Source: Paenibacillus catalpae (lineage in GTDB: Bacteria; Bacillota; Bacilli; Paenibacillales; Paenibacillaceae). From it: 64,000 bases of DNA. Of the stretch, positions 17,444-25,940 are shown piece by piece. Each line of letters begins with the position of its first letter. Within the stretch, counting starts at the first letter, position 1. The DNA is taken from the NCBI RefSeq assembly GCF_900112695.1, contig NZ_FOMT01000001.1, positions 1,054,001-1,118,000 of the forward strand, read 5' to 3'. A model generated the notes under the pieces. The model was not told the DNA's origin. It ran no database searches and was given only the letters and a program-made list of their open reading frames with translations. Both the position numbers and the translations under genes were made by a program.

Positions 17444-17472
17444 TTGACACAGGAAATGGCATGTATTATACT
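17444..17472 (+). promoter_or_regulatory. Strong sigma-A promoter of pgsA
   Basis: Perfect TTGACA (17444-17449), exact 17-base spacer, TATACT (17467-17472). It sits about 105 bases before pgsA, leaving a leader of roughly 95 bases. Confidence 0.8.
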
Positions 17473-17576
17473 TGGTTAGATAGTTTTGGAAACGATCCGG
17501 GGGACATACAAATGACAGTACAAGCAATCATGCATCAATGCAGGAATACGGCTAGACGGTCCGGGGGTGTGAATGA

Positions 17577-18155
17577 ATGAACCTGGCTAACAAAATTACG
17601 CTTGCACGAATTATTTTAGTGCCGATCATTATGGTATTTCTACTCGTTAACATCGATATTAAGCCACTTGAGTTCGGCGATGATTATTCCATTACATACA
17701 ATCAGATTATCGCGGCTATTATCTTTATCATAGCGGCAAGTACCGATGGACTGGACGGTTATATCGCGAGAAAGAACAAGATCGTAACCAATCTGGGCAA
17801 GCTTCTTGATCCGCTTGCGGACAAGCTCCTCGTAGCAGCAGTTCTGATCTCGCTCGTTCAAATGGACAAGCTTGCGGCATGGATGGCCATCGTTATTATC
17901 AGCCGTGAATTCGCGGTAACGGGCTTGCGACAGATTGCTCTGCTTGAAGGCAGCGTTATGGCAGCGAGCAAATGGGGCAAATGGAAAACGGCCGTACAAA
18001 TTACGATGATCATTTCGCTTCTGCTCAACAACTTCCCGTTCTCGTTTATCGATTTTCCTTTTGACGAGATCGTCAGCTGGATAGCCGTGCTGATTACGGT
18101 GTACTCCGGTTTTGATTATTTCTTTAAAAACAAACATCTGATTCCTGTGCAATAA
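17577..18155 (+). CDS. pgsA: CDP-diacylglycerol-glycerol-3-phosphate 3-phosphatidyltransferase
   Basis: Membrane enzyme making phosphatidylglycerophosphate, the committed step to phosphatidylglycerol and cardiolipin. The 192-residue protein shows the full CDP-alcohol phosphotransferase signature: Asp57, Asp60, Gly61, Ala64-Arg65, then Gly74, Asp78 and Asp82 (DGLDGYIAR ... LGKLLDPLADK). Several membrane helices. An in-frame-shifted ATG at 17573 just precedes the chosen ATG 17577. Located between yajQ and cinA, matching B. subtilis. Confidence 0.96.
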   Translation: MNLANKITLARIILVPIIMVFLLVNIDIKPLEFGDDYSITYNQIIAAIIFIIAASTDGLDGYIARKNKIVTNLGKLLDPLADKLLVAAVLISLVQMDKLAAWMAIVIISREFAVTGLRQIALLEGSVMAASKWGKWKTAVQITMIISLLLNNFPFSFIDFPFDEIVSWIAVLITVYSGFDYFFKNKHLIPVQ

Positions 18156-18178
18156 ACGGGATCTTATAAGTAACAATA

Positions 18179-18213
18179 AAGCATCTTTCCATATTATTGG
18201 AGGGATGCTTTTG
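18179..18213 (+). terminator. Terminator between pgsA and cinA
   Basis: AAGCATC (18179-18185) pairs with GATGCTT (18204-18210), a moderate stem with a large loop, followed by TTTGC. Confidence 0.55.
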
Positions 18214-18250
18214 CTTCCTAATGCTGCATGATTCGAAAGGGGAAACTCGT

Positions 18251-19501
18251 ATGAAAGCGGAAATTATTGCGGTCGGAACCGAGCTTTTGCTCGGCCAAAT
18301 TGTAAATACAAACGCACAGTACCTGTCCAGAAAGCTGGCAACGCTTGGAATTGATGTGTATTTCCAAACCGTTGTCGGCGATAATCCCAGCCGCATCCGG
18401 CAAGCGATCGAAATCGCCCGTGAACGTGCGGATCTGCTTGTATTCACCGGCGGCCTAGGGCCGACACAGGATGATCTGACAAAGGATGTTCTTGCTGCAT
18501 ACTTGAATCGCGGACTTTCCATTCATCAGCCCTCGATGGATAAAATCGAGCAGATGTTCAGCTCGCGCGGTATTCATATGGTGGAGAGCAACCGCCGGCA
18601 GGCGCTGATGATTGACGGCAGTGCTCCAATCGAGAATGAGGCAGGGCTTGCAGTGGGCAACGGACTGTCGGAAGACGGAACGCATTATCTGCTGCTGCCT
18701 GGACCGCCGCGCGAGATGAAGCCAATGATAGAAGGGCCAGGCTCAGAGTGGCTTAAGTCTATTCTAGGCTCTGAAGAACCGCTGTATTCGAGACTTCTTA
18801 TGTTTGCGGGTATCGGCGAATCAACGCTTGAAGCAAAACTGATTGATCTGATTGAGGCGCAGTCGGATCCTACAATCGCACCGTATGCGAAGGAAGGCGA
18901 AGTGGCCATACGGGTATCGACGAAAGCAGCGAATGAATCCGATGCAACCGTTAAGCTGGATCAGACTGTCGAAGCCATCAAACAGCGGGTTAGCGAATAC
19001 TTATATGCTGAGGAAGAGATGACGCTGGAAGAAAGAGTCGTTCAGCTTCTCCGCATATCAAGAAGAAAGCTTTCCACTGCCGAGAGCATAAGCGGCGGTC
19101 TGCTGGCCGAGCTTATTACCGGTATACCGGGAAGCAGCGGTGAGTATTCCGGCGGTGTGGTTACTTATACGAACGAGATGAAGCATAAGCTGCTTGGCAT
19201 CCCGATGGCCCAACTGCAGGGAGACGGGGCGCCAGGAGCGATTAGTGAGTCGACAGCGGCGATGATGGCTGAACGCGTCAGACAGATCGGAGACTCGGAT
19301 TTTGGCGTTTCTTTAACTGGCGTAGCTGGTCCGGCTCAAGCGGAAGGCAAGCCTGTTGGTCTTGTCTATTATGCAGTCTCTGAACGGGGGAAGCCGACAT
19401 CTGTATTTACCGGCAATTTCTCCGGCACCCGTTCGATTATCCGTGTCCGCGCGGTGAAGGCAGCCTTGTATCAATTGTGGCTGAAGCTGCGCGAACATTG
19501 A
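18251..19501 (+). CDS. cinA: CinA competence/damage-inducible protein
   Basis: 416-residue two-domain protein: an N-terminal MoaB/COG1058 ADP-ribose-pyrophosphatase-like domain (KAEIIAVGTELLLGQIVNTN; VFTGGLGPTQDDLTKD) and a C-terminal NMN-deamidase-type domain (STAESISGGLLAELIT ... GVSLTGVAGPAQAEGKPVGL). These activities recycle pyridine nucleotides. ATG 18251 follows GAAAGGGGAAACTCGT and gives the canonical N-terminus. Placement directly before recA is conserved in Firmicutes. Confidence 0.95.
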   Translation: MKAEIIAVGTELLLGQIVNTNAQYLSRKLATLGIDVYFQTVVGDNPSRIRQAIEIARERADLLVFTGGLGPTQDDLTKDVLAAYLNRGLSIHQPSMDKIEQMFSSRGIHMVESNRRQALMIDGSAPIENEAGLAVGNGLSEDGTHYLLLPGPPREMKPMIEGPGSEWLKSILGSEEPLYSRLLMFAGIGESTLEAKLIDLIEAQSDPTIAPYAKEGEVAIRVSTKAANESDATVKLDQTVEAIKQRVSEYLYAEEEMTLEERVVQLLRISRRKLSTAESISGGLLAELITGIPGSSGEYSGGVVTYTNEMKHKLLGIPMAQLQGDGAPGAISESTAAMMAERVRQIGDSDFGVSLTGVAGPAQAEGKPVGLVYYAVSERGKPTSVFTGNFSGTRSIIRVRAVKAALYQLWLKLREH

Positions 19502-19525
19502 TTTGTCGGATTAACGCGAAAAAGC

Positions 19526-19554
19526 TTGCCTGTTTGTACCATTTCCGCTATAAT
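19526..19554 (+). promoter_or_regulatory. Sigma-A promoter just after cinA
   Basis: TTGCCT (19526-19531), exact 17-base spacer, perfect TATAAT (19549-19554). The expected start near 19561 leads within ten bases into the hairpin at 19571-19600. Confidence 0.65.
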
Positions 19555-19570
19555 TGGTCACATGCGGAAG

Positions 19571-19605
19571 AACCGTGGCGAAGATTACTTTGCTGCGGTT
19601 TTTTT
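19571..19605 (+). terminator. Hairpin and U-tract upstream of recA: cinA terminator, attenuator or end of a short RNA
   Basis: AACCGTGGCGAAG (19571-19583) pairs with CTTTGCTGCGGTT (19588-19600) with few mismatches or G-U pairs and loop ATTA, followed by seven T. It would end readthrough from cinA. Because a good promoter lies 16 bases upstream, it could also end a roughly 45-base transcript or attenuate transcription entering recA. Confidence 0.7.
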
Positions 19606-19693
19606 ATGTCTATTTTTAAATTCGCGCACCGCAGCCTAATATGGCGAAAGCCGGTTCACCTTACGCATGAAAGGGCGTGGAAATAAAAAAAGA

Positions 19694-19745
19694 CGAATGT
19701 ATGTTCGAAAAAAAGCTTGGCTTTTGTCCTGAAACAAGGTATCAT
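19694..19745 (+). promoter_or_regulatory. recA promoter with LexA (DinR) box
   Basis: CGAATGTATGTTCG (19694-19707) matches the Bacillus SOS box CGAACNNNNGTTCG with one mismatch in the first half. The promoter TTGGCT (19717-19722), 17-base spacer, TATCAT (19740-19745) follows immediately, so LexA would sit just upstream of the -35. SOS induction of recA is the expected outcome. Confidence 0.7.
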
Positions 19746-19776
19746 ACAATTATAAATAACGAAGGATGTGAGTAGC

Positions 19777-20832
19777 TTGTCGGATCGTCGTGCTGCTTTG
19801 GAGATGGCTTTACGTCAAATTGAGAAGCAATTTGGTAAAGGTTCCATCATGAAATTAGGAGAATCCACACATATGCAAGTTGAAACCGTACCTAGCGGTT
19901 CCCTTGCTTTAGATATCGCACTTGGAATCGGCGGTTTGCCGAGAGGTCGTATTATTGAGGTTTATGGACCGGAGTCTTCCGGTAAAACAACCGTTGCGCT
20001 TCACGCGATTGCGGAAGTACAACGTATTGGCGGACAAGCAGCTTTCATCGATGCCGAGCATGCGCTGGATCCATTGTATGCTAGCAAGCTGGGCGTTAAC
20101 ATTGACGAATTGCTGTTGTCTCAGCCGGATACTGGTGAACAAGCGCTTGAAATCGCTGAAGCACTTGTACGAAGCGGGGCTGTTGATATTATCGTAGTCG
20201 ATTCGGTTGCAGCACTCGTACCAAAAGCAGAGATTGAAGGTGACATGGGGGATTCCCACGTTGGTCTGCAGGCACGTCTGATGTCGCAAGCATTGCGTAA
20301 ATTGGGTGGCGCGATCAGCAAGTCGAAGACCATTGCCATCTTCATTAACCAATTGCGCGAGAAAGTCGGCGTAATGTTCGGTAACCCTGAGACAACACCA
20401 GGTGGACGCGCACTCAAGTTCTATTCTTCTGTTCGTCTTGATGTACGCCGTATTGAAACGATCAAACAAGGCAACGACATGGTCGGTAACCGTACACGTA
20501 TCAAAGTCGTTAAGAATAAAGTTGCTCCGCCATTTAAGCAAGCTGAGGTCGATATTATGTACGGTGAGGGCATTTCGAGAGAAGGAAGCCTTGTCGATAT
20601 TGGTACAGAGATGGACATTGTTCAGAAGAGTGGAGCATGGTTCTCCTACAATGGTGATCGCTTAGGTCAAGGCCGCGAGAACGCGAAGCAGTTCTTGAAG
20701 GACCATCCGGAGGTTGCTGCGATAATCGAGAAGCAAATCCGTGAACAAAGCAATTTGTCTGCTACGGCAGAGCCAGCTGACTTCTCAAAAGATGATGATG
20801 ATGATTTTGATGAGTCGGAACTTGATGATTAA
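19777..20832 (+). CDS. recA: Recombinase RecA
   Basis: Strand-exchange ATPase for homologous recombination and SOS co-protease. I choose TTG 19777 (351 residues; N-terminus [20 protein letters not shown] when initiated), because AAGGATGTGAG then lies at good distance, whereas the GTG at 19768 would touch the ribosome site. Walker [10 protein letters not shown] is near residues 64-72; the DNA-binding loops ([40 protein letters not shown]) are intact. The acidic C-terminal tail ([14 protein letters not shown]) is longer than in many Bacilli. SOS box upstream, terminator downstream. Confidence 0.98.
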   Translation: MSDRRAALEMALRQIEKQFGKGSIMKLGESTHMQVETVPSGSLALDIALGIGGLPRGRIIEVYGPESSGKTTVALHAIAEVQRIGGQAAFIDAEHALDPLYASKLGVNIDELLLSQPDTGEQALEIAEALVRSGAVDIIVVDSVAALVPKAEIEGDMGDSHVGLQARLMSQALRKLGGAISKSKTIAIFINQLREKVGVMFGNPETTPGGRALKFYSSVRLDVRRIETIKQGNDMVGNRTRIKVVKNKVAPPFKQAEVDIMYGEGISREGSLVDIGTEMDIVQKSGAWFSYNGDRLGQGRENAKQFLKDHPEVAAIIEKQIREQSNLSATAEPADFSKDDDDDFDESELDD

Positions 20833-20887
20833 TAATTCAACTTTCGCAGCTATGAATCTATACTGTGGAAGTTAAGTTAATAGCTTA

Positions 20888-20928
20888 GGAGCAGCGCCGT
20901 CCCATTGAGGGCGGCGTTGCTCCTTTTT
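20888..20928 (+). terminator. Rho-independent terminator after recA
   Basis: GGAGCAGCGCCGTCC (20888-20902) pairs with GGGCGGCGTTGCTCC (20909-20923) almost completely, followed by five T. Confidence 0.92.
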
Positions 20929-20955
20929 CGCCATAACGAACGGAGTGAGTCCTAA

Positions 20956-21636
20956 ATGATTATCGAGATTTCATCGGTCGAACAGGACCGCAAGGAACGA
21001 AAGCGGTACAACATCTTCACGAATGGCATGGAAGAGCCGTTATTCTCGGTTCACGAGGATTTGTTAATTAAACACCGATTATTTAAGGGCACGTCGCTCA
21101 CCACGGAGGAAATTACAGAAATAACGGAAGAAGATGATCGTTATAGGGCTTATGCGCTCGCTATTTACTATTTGGGGTTCAAAGCAAGGACTCGCAAAGA
21201 AATTGAGCAATATTTGATGCGCAAGGCGTTCGAGCCGGAGCCAATTGCTTATGCGCTTGAACGTTTAGAATCGGAGCATATTGTTGATGATGAAGAGTAT
21301 GCGCGGCAATTTGCCAAGCAGCGTATCCGTTATAGTCAAAAGGGCCGCCGTTGGATTAAGCAGGAGCTGCAGCAGCGAGGAGTTACGAATCAGGCTGCGT
21401 CAGAAGCACTGGAAGCCATCGACCGGGATGATGAACTTGCGTCAGCGATTCATGCCGCAAAGAAGAAATGGCGCTCTCTTAAAGGAGAATACAGAGAGAA
21501 ACGTCAAAAACTCCTCTCCTTTTTAATGCGAAGAGGGTTTCCTTCGGATGTCGTCAAAGAAGCGGCAAAAGCAGCAATAGATGAAGCGGAAATGGAGCAG
21601 GCAGAAGATGATGAAGGGCTTTTGCTTGACAATTGA
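20956..21636 (+). CDS. recX: RecX regulatory protein
   Basis: Binds and modulates RecA filaments. The 226-residue product has three repeats of the RecX three-helix unit: LAIYYLGFKARTRKEIEQYL; IVDDEEYARQFAKQRIRYSQ; and KRQKLLSFLMRRGFPSDVV. The start follows GAACGGAGTGAG. It sits directly behind recA but beyond a strong terminator, so it may have its own promoter or depend on readthrough. The C-terminus is acidic. Confidence 0.92.
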   Translation: MIIEISSVEQDRKERKRYNIFTNGMEEPLFSVHEDLLIKHRLFKGTSLTTEEITEITEEDDRYRAYALAIYYLGFKARTRKEIEQYLMRKAFEPEPIAYALERLESEHIVDDEEYARQFAKQRIRYSQKGRRWIKQELQQRGVTNQAASEALEAIDRDDELASAIHAAKKKWRSLKGEYREKRQKLLSFLMRRGFPSDVVKEAAKAAIDEAEMEQAEDDEGLLLDN

Positions 21637-21655
21637 TTTTGCCAAAAGATAAAAT
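21626..21655 (+). promoter_or_regulatory. Sigma-A promoter candidate for rny
   Basis: TTGACA (21626-21631), 18-base spacer, TAAAAT (21650-21655), overlapping the recX stop. The leader to rny would be about 155 bases and AT-rich, with no gene in it; I see no terminator between recX and rny. Confidence 0.6.
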
Positions 21656-21818
21656 AAAATTGTATTCCTTTTATATCAAGTCAATTTTCCTTCCAAAAGT
21701 TGATTTGAAACGATTATTTTCGTCAATAAGTTAGAGAATCAATCGGTATGGAAACCGGCTAAAAACCTAATATCATCCCAAGCAGTTGCCTTGGTGAATG
21801 CAACGAGGAGGTGAACAA

Positions 21819-23360
21819 ATGGACCCTATTTGGACGGTGTTGATCTGTCTCGTTGTTGGCGTTATTTTCTTTGGGATTGGTTATTTTATTCGCAAGTCGA
21901 TTGCCGAGGCCAAAATTTCCAGCGCTGAGCAAGCTGCTGTCGTAATCGTAGAGAATGCGAAGAAGGAAGCAGAAGCTCAGAAGAAGGAAACGGTGCTCGA
22001 AGCAAAAGATGAAATCCACAAACTCCGTACGGAGGCTGAGAAGGACATCCGTGAGCGGCGTAATGAGTCTTTGCGTCAGGAAAGACGTTTGCTCCAGAAA
22101 GAGGAGTCGCTGGATAAAAAGATAGAAGCGCTGGAACGCAAAGAAGAGTTAGTTGCCAACAAAGAGAAACGGATCGATGACACCCAAGAACAAATTGATT
22201 CCATTTACAAGCAGCAGCTTAGTGAATTGGAGCGTATCTCCAGCTTGACTATGGAGGATGCGAAATCGATTATTTTGTCGAATGTGGAGCAGGAAGTGCG
22301 TCACGAAACAGCACAGATGATCAAAGAGATCGAGCAGCAAGCGAAAGAAGAAGCCGATCGAAAGGCGCGGGACATTATTTCACTCGCTATTCAACGTTGT
22401 GCGGCGGATCACGTAGCAGAGACGACTGTATCAGTCGTAACGCTGCCTAACGAAGAAATGAAAGGCCGCATAATTGGACGTGAGGGCCGTAATATCCGTG
22501 CACTCGAAACATTGACTGGTATCGATTTGATTATCGACGATACACCGGAAGCGGTCATTCTGTCTGGCTTTGACCCGATTAGACGTGAAATTGCTCGTAC
22601 TTCACTTGAGAAGCTTGTTGCAGATGGTCGTATTCATCCGGCTCGCATTGAAGAAATGGTCGAGAAGTCCCGCAAGGAAGTGGATGAGCGGATCCGTGAA
22701 TACGGTGAGCAGGCTACTTTCGAGGTTGGGGTTCACGGTTTGCACCCTGACTTGATTAAAATTCTGGGACGTCTTAAGTACCGGACAAGCTATGGTCAGA
22801 ACGTGCTGAAGCACTCGATGGAGGTTGCTTATTTGACCGGCCTTATGGCTGCAGAGCTTGGCGAGGATATTACGCTTGCTAAGCGCGCGGGCCTTCTGCA
22901 CGATATCGGCAAGGCGCTTGACCACGAGGTTGAGGGCTCCCATGTTGAGATCGGCGTAGAGCTGGCGAAGAAGTACAAGGAGCATCCTGTTGTGATCAAC
23001 AGTATCGCTTCCCACCATGGAGACGTTGAAGCAACTTCTGTTATCGCGATGCTCGTAGGAGCAGCAGACGCTTTGTCTGCCGCACGCCCTGGCGCACGTC
23101 GCGAGACGCTTGAAACGTACATTAAACGTCTGGAGAAGCTGGAAGACATTTCGGAGTCGTTCGACGGCGTTGAGAAGTCTTTCGCTATTCAAGCAGGACG
23201 CGAAGTCCGTGTTATGGTTCAGCCTGAGAAGATTGACGATACGGAAGCATTCCGGCTTGCACGCGATATTACGAAGAAGATCGAGAGTGAACTCGATTAT
23301 CCGGGACATATTAAAGTTACGGTTATTCGTGAGACCCGTGCAGTTGAATATGCGAAGTAG
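21819..23360 (+). CDS. rny: Ribonuclease Y
   Basis: Membrane-anchored endoribonuclease initiating mRNA decay. The 513-residue protein has an N-terminal membrane helix (about 4-25), a long charged coiled coil (about 30-200), a KH RNA-binding domain ([17 protein letters not shown]), and an HD domain with the metal motif [15 protein letters not shown] 21819 has ribosome site GAGGAGGTG. Neighbours recA/recX and ymdB match B. subtilis. Confidence 0.97.
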   Translation: MDPIWTVLICLVVGVIFFGIGYFIRKSIAEAKISSAEQAAVVIVENAKKEAEAQKKETVLEAKDEIHKLRTEAEKDIRERRNESLRQERRLLQKEESLDKKIEALERKEELVANKEKRIDDTQEQIDSIYKQQLSELERISSLTMEDAKSIILSNVEQEVRHETAQMIKEIEQQAKEEADRKARDIISLAIQRCAADHVAETTVSVVTLPNEEMKGRIIGREGRNIRALETLTGIDLIIDDTPEAVILSGFDPIRREIARTSLEKLVADGRIHPARIEEMVEKSRKEVDERIREYGEQATFEVGVHGLHPDLIKILGRLKYRTSYGQNVLKHSMEVAYLTGLMAAELGEDITLAKRAGLLHDIGKALDHEVEGSHVEIGVELAKKYKEHPVVINSIASHHGDVEATSVIAMLVGAADALSAARPGARRETLETYIKRLEKLEDISESFDGVEKSFAIQAGREVRVMVQPEKIDDTEAFRLARDITKKIESELDYPGHIKVTVIRETRAVEYAK

Positions 23361-23383
23361 ATCACAAGCAAATAGCAAGAACG

Positions 23384-23413
23384 AAAAGTGGCTGCTTGTC
23401 AGCCACTTTTTTT
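23384..23413 (+). terminator. Rho-independent terminator after rny
   Basis: AAAAGTGGCTG (23384-23394) pairs with CAGCCACTTTT (23400-23410), then more T. Confidence 0.9.
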
Positions 23414-23434
23414 GCATAATAAAGGAGTGGCGGA

Positions 23435-24232
23435 GTGAACGTATTATTTATTGGTGATATCGTAGGCAGTGTAGGACGCAAAGCATTAAAGCAGGTCCTT
23501 CCGGCACTGAAGAGCAAGTACAATCCACATATAATTATCGTAAACGGCGAGAATGCCGCAGCAGGCCGTGGGATTACGGCAGCTATTGCCCGCGAATTTT
23601 TTGAATGGGGTGTTCACGGCATCACGATGGGCAATCATACTTGGGACAATAAGGACATCTTTGAATGGATAGATGAAGAACCGCGCGTTGTACGTCCGGC
23701 CAACTTCACCGAAGGAACACCGGGACAAGGTTATATGCATATAAAAGCCAACGGCAAGCAGCTAGCTATTATTAATTTGCAAGGCCGGACTTTCCTGCCG
23801 CCGATCGACTGCCCGTTCCGGAAAGCGGAAGATTTGATTACGCTCGCGAAAGAAAAAACAAATAATATCCTGATCGACTTCCATGCGGAAGCTACCTCCG
23901 AGAAGATTGCAATGGGCTGGCACTTGGCTGGACATGCCTCTATCGTTGTAGGTACCCATACGCATGTTCAAACGAATGATGACCGGATTCTGCCGGGCGG
24001 GACAGCATATATAACGGATGTGGGCATGACCGGGCCGCGTGACGGCGTGCTTGGCATGGAACGCAATGCCGTGCTTCATAAGTTTTTGACCCAGCTGCCG
24101 ACACGGTTTGTGGTGGACGAAGGGGATTGGCATCTGCATGCGGTATCGGTTCATATTGACGATGCAACAGGGCAGGCAACAAAAATTCAAAAAATCAGGC
24201 TTACCGAAGATGAGTGGCTGCTCATGCAGTAG
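23435..24232 (+). CDS. ymdB: YmdB metallophosphodiesterase
   Basis: Metal-dependent phosphodiesterase hydrolysing 2',3'-cyclic nucleotides; in B. subtilis it influences biofilm and motility switching and stimulates RNase Y. The 265-residue product shows the binuclear-metal ligands: Asp in FIGDIVGSVG, NGENAAAGRGI, GNHTWDN, and VGTHTHVQTND. Starts at GTG 23435 (ribosome site AAAGGAGTGG). Directly after rny, the usual place. Confidence 0.93.
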   Translation: MNVLFIGDIVGSVGRKALKQVLPALKSKYNPHIIIVNGENAAAGRGITAAIAREFFEWGVHGITMGNHTWDNKDIFEWIDEEPRVVRPANFTEGTPGQGYMHIKANGKQLAIINLQGRTFLPPIDCPFRKAEDLITLAKEKTNNILIDFHAEATSEKIAMGWHLAGHASIVVGTHTHVQTNDDRILPGGTAYITDVGMTGPRDGVLGMERNAVLHKFLTQLPTRFVVDEGDWHLHAVSVHIDDATGQATKIQKIRLTEDEWLLMQ

Positions 24233-24296
24233 TTATATGAATATTCGAAAAGTTTAGTCAATTCTGAATTGATGTGAAAGTTATTGCGGGAATAGC

Positions 24297-24323
24297 AGGA
24301 ATTTTTTAACCTCTCTCGAATAC
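24297..24323 (+). promoter_or_regulatory. Candidate sigma-H promoter of spoVS
   Basis: AGGAATTT (24297-24304) followed by CTCGAATACT (24315-24324) resembles the sigma-H pattern (AGGAWWW, about 11-12 bases, GAAT); the spacer is about one base short. B. subtilis spoVS is sigma-H dependent. Confidence 0.5.
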
Positions 24324-24371
24324 TATCTAAATAGTGGAATCCATCCATCATTCCCGAGGAGGTCCTTTTTC

Positions 24372-24632
24372 ATGGAAGTATTAAAAGTTTCAGCAAAGTC
24401 CAATCCAAATTCCGTTGCAGGTGCGCTGGCCGGAGTTTTGCGTGAGCGCGGCGCCGCTGAATTGCAAGCCATCGGGGCGGGTGCACTTAATCAAGCGATC
24501 AAGGCAGTAGCAATTGCTCGCGGATTCGTAGCTCCGAGCGGGGTGGATTTGATTTGTGTTCCGGCGTTTACTGACATTGTCATTGATGGAGAAGACCGAA
24601 CAGCGATAAAGCTCATTGTTGAACCTAGGTAA
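24372..24632 (+). CDS. spoVS: Stage V sporulation protein S
   Basis: 86-residue Alba-like protein (MEVLKVSAKSNPNSVAGALA at the start) required for normal spore coat/cortex assembly and septation in Bacillus. It is one of the most conserved sporulation proteins; length is exactly typical. Ribosome site GAGGAGG. Single-gene unit: sigma-H-like promoter before it and a terminator after it. Confidence 0.97.
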   Translation: MEVLKVSAKSNPNSVAGALAGVLRERGAAELQAIGAGALNQAIKAVAIARGFVAPSGVDLICVPAFTDIVIDGEDRTAIKLIVEPR

Positions 24633-24684
24633 CAGATCTAACCACCGGTCTTCATGTACGGAGCTGGATTGAGCCAGGTATTTG

Positions 24685-24714
24685 AACCTGTTTACGAAGT
24701 AGACAGGTTTTTTG
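24685..24714 (+). terminator. Rho-independent terminator after spoVS
   Basis: AACCTGTTTAC (24685-24695) pairs with GTAGACAGGTT, followed by a run of six T. Confidence 0.88.
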
Positions 24715-24745
24715 CTTTGTTGGATTCATGATGGTTGTTAAAGCA

Positions 24746-24788
24746 ATGCTTACGAAGCAAGAATTGCTACGCAATTCTTTTTAGGTGG
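24746..24788 (+). promoter_or_regulatory. ATGCTTACG-hairpin leader element ending in the dipeptidase ribosome site
   Basis: ATGCTTACG (24746-24754), then a perfect nine-pair stem AAGAATTGC (24759-24767) with GCAATTCTT (24771-24779) around a three-base loop, then TTTAGGTGG, the ribosome site. This is the same architecture and flank sequence as the second unit before dapA (3526-3567), but the stem sequence differs on both sides so that pairing is kept. Confidence 0.6.
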
Positions 24789-24798
24789 TGCGAGCGAA

Positions 24799-25743
24799 AT
24801 GACCTTTTCCATAGCGGATTTTCATTGTGATGTACTTAGCAAGCTTCTGGTCCATCCGAATCTGACTTTTCAGGGCAGTGAAACGGGGCTCTTGGATGTG
24901 ACGTATGAACGGTTAAAGGAATCGGGTGCCGTTCTTCAGACCTTTGCGGTATACATACCGGAGAAGTTAAACGGTTCTATTGAGCCTATATTAGCAAGTA
25001 TTGACCATTTCTACGAGCAGGTGCTGACTTGCCCGGATATGATGCTTATCCGCAGTCAAGCGGATTTGGCGGAGAGTTTGGCAATGGGGAAGATCGGCGC
25101 TTTACTGTCCCTGGAAGGAGTAGACGGGCTGCAGGGCAGTATACCCATTCTAAGGCTCCTGCACCGCCTTGGCGTACGGGCCGCTGGATTGACCTGGAAT
25201 CATGCGAACTGGGCCGCAGACGGCGTTATGGAGCCTCGTGGAGGGGGGCTGACCGCTCAAGGGAAGACCTTCGTCACGGAATGCGACAAGCTGGGCATAC
25301 TGGTGGATGTATCTCATCTGTCAGAAAGAGCTTTTTGGGATGTTGCGGATCTGGCTTCCAGAACGATTATCGCCTCGCATTCCAATGCCAAGACGCTTCT
25401 GAATCATCCCCGGAATTTGACCGACGATCAGATTAGGGCAATCATCGCCCTTCAGGGTCTCATAGGCATTACCTATGTCCCATGGTTTGTAGCGGACGGG
25501 GAACAGGTCACCGTTGATGATGTGCTAAGACACATTGATCATGTAGGAGGACTTGGCGGTGAGCAGCATATTATGCTTGGTTCAGATTTTGACGGAATCG
25601 ACAAATATGTGAACGGCTTAACGCATCCTGGCGAGGTGTACAGGCTTCGCGAAGCGATGCTGAAGAGGTACTCCGAAGAGCAGACAAAGCGGTTCTTATC
25701 GGGTAATGCGCTTACATTTCTGGCAGCCAATCTGCCTGAGTAG
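24799..25743 (+). CDS. Membrane dipeptidase family (M19, renal-dipeptidase type)
   Basis: Zinc dipeptidase of the amidohydrolase fold, 314 residues. Metal ligands are visible: His and Asp in DFHCDVL (residues 8-10), Glu in LSLEGVDGL, His in VDVSHLSE, and His in IASHSNA; the later GSDFDGI matches the family. Substrate is probably L-D or D-containing dipeptides, perhaps peptidoglycan derived. No signal peptide, so cytoplasmic. Its leader has the hairpin-ribosome-site element shared with dapA. Next gene is korA, across a gap holding a Fur-like site. Confidence 0.9.
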   Translation: MTFSIADFHCDVLSKLLVHPNLTFQGSETGLLDVTYERLKESGAVLQTFAVYIPEKLNGSIEPILASIDHFYEQVLTCPDMMLIRSQADLAESLAMGKIGALLSLEGVDGLQGSIPILRLLHRLGVRAAGLTWNHANWAADGVMEPRGGGLTAQGKTFVTECDKLGILVDVSHLSERAFWDVADLASRTIIASHSNAKTLLNHPRNLTDDQIRAIIALQGLIGITYVPWFVADGEQVTVDDVLRHIDHVGGLGGEQHIMLGSDFDGIDKYVNGLTHPGEVYRLREAMLKRYSEEQTKRFLSGNALTFLAANLPE

Positions 25744-25751
25744 CAAACGGT

Positions 25752-25804
25752 TTGCGACATATCTGAATATGGTATACAAACAATCGAAAATGATTATCAT
25801 TCAT
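25752..25804 (+). promoter_or_regulatory. Extended -10 promoter with downstream Fur-box-like site, before korA
   Basis: TGG-TATACA (25770-25778) fits an extended -10, with a weak TTGCGA (25752-25757) 15 bases upstream. GAAAATGATTATCATTCAT (25786-25804) follows at about +1 to +20 and agrees with the classic 19-base Fur box at about 15 of 19 positions, including the core AATGATTATCATT. Repression by iron-loaded Fur is the natural reading, but neither promoter nor binding is proven. Confidence 0.55.
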
Positions 25805-25846
25805 TAAACGTTTACATCTTGCAATTTTCAAACCGCACCTTTACAC

Positions 25847-25875
25847 TTGGTTTGACTGTTTATTCATTATATAAA
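25847..25875 (+). promoter_or_regulatory. Second korA promoter candidate
   Basis: TTGGTT (25847-25852), 17-base spacer, TATAAA (25870-25875), downstream of the Fur-like site. With this start the Fur site would lie about 45 bases upstream of the -35. Confidence 0.45.
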
Positions 25876-25940
25876 TTATTGTTGGATATTGCCTTAGTAT
25901 TGTACGCGGCTTAAGCCATCAAAAAGAGGAGATGGGCGTT

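Noticed and set aside
22602..23417. 271-codon minus-strand frame inside rny
   Set aside because: Shadow of rny; begins in the rny terminator region and has no family features.
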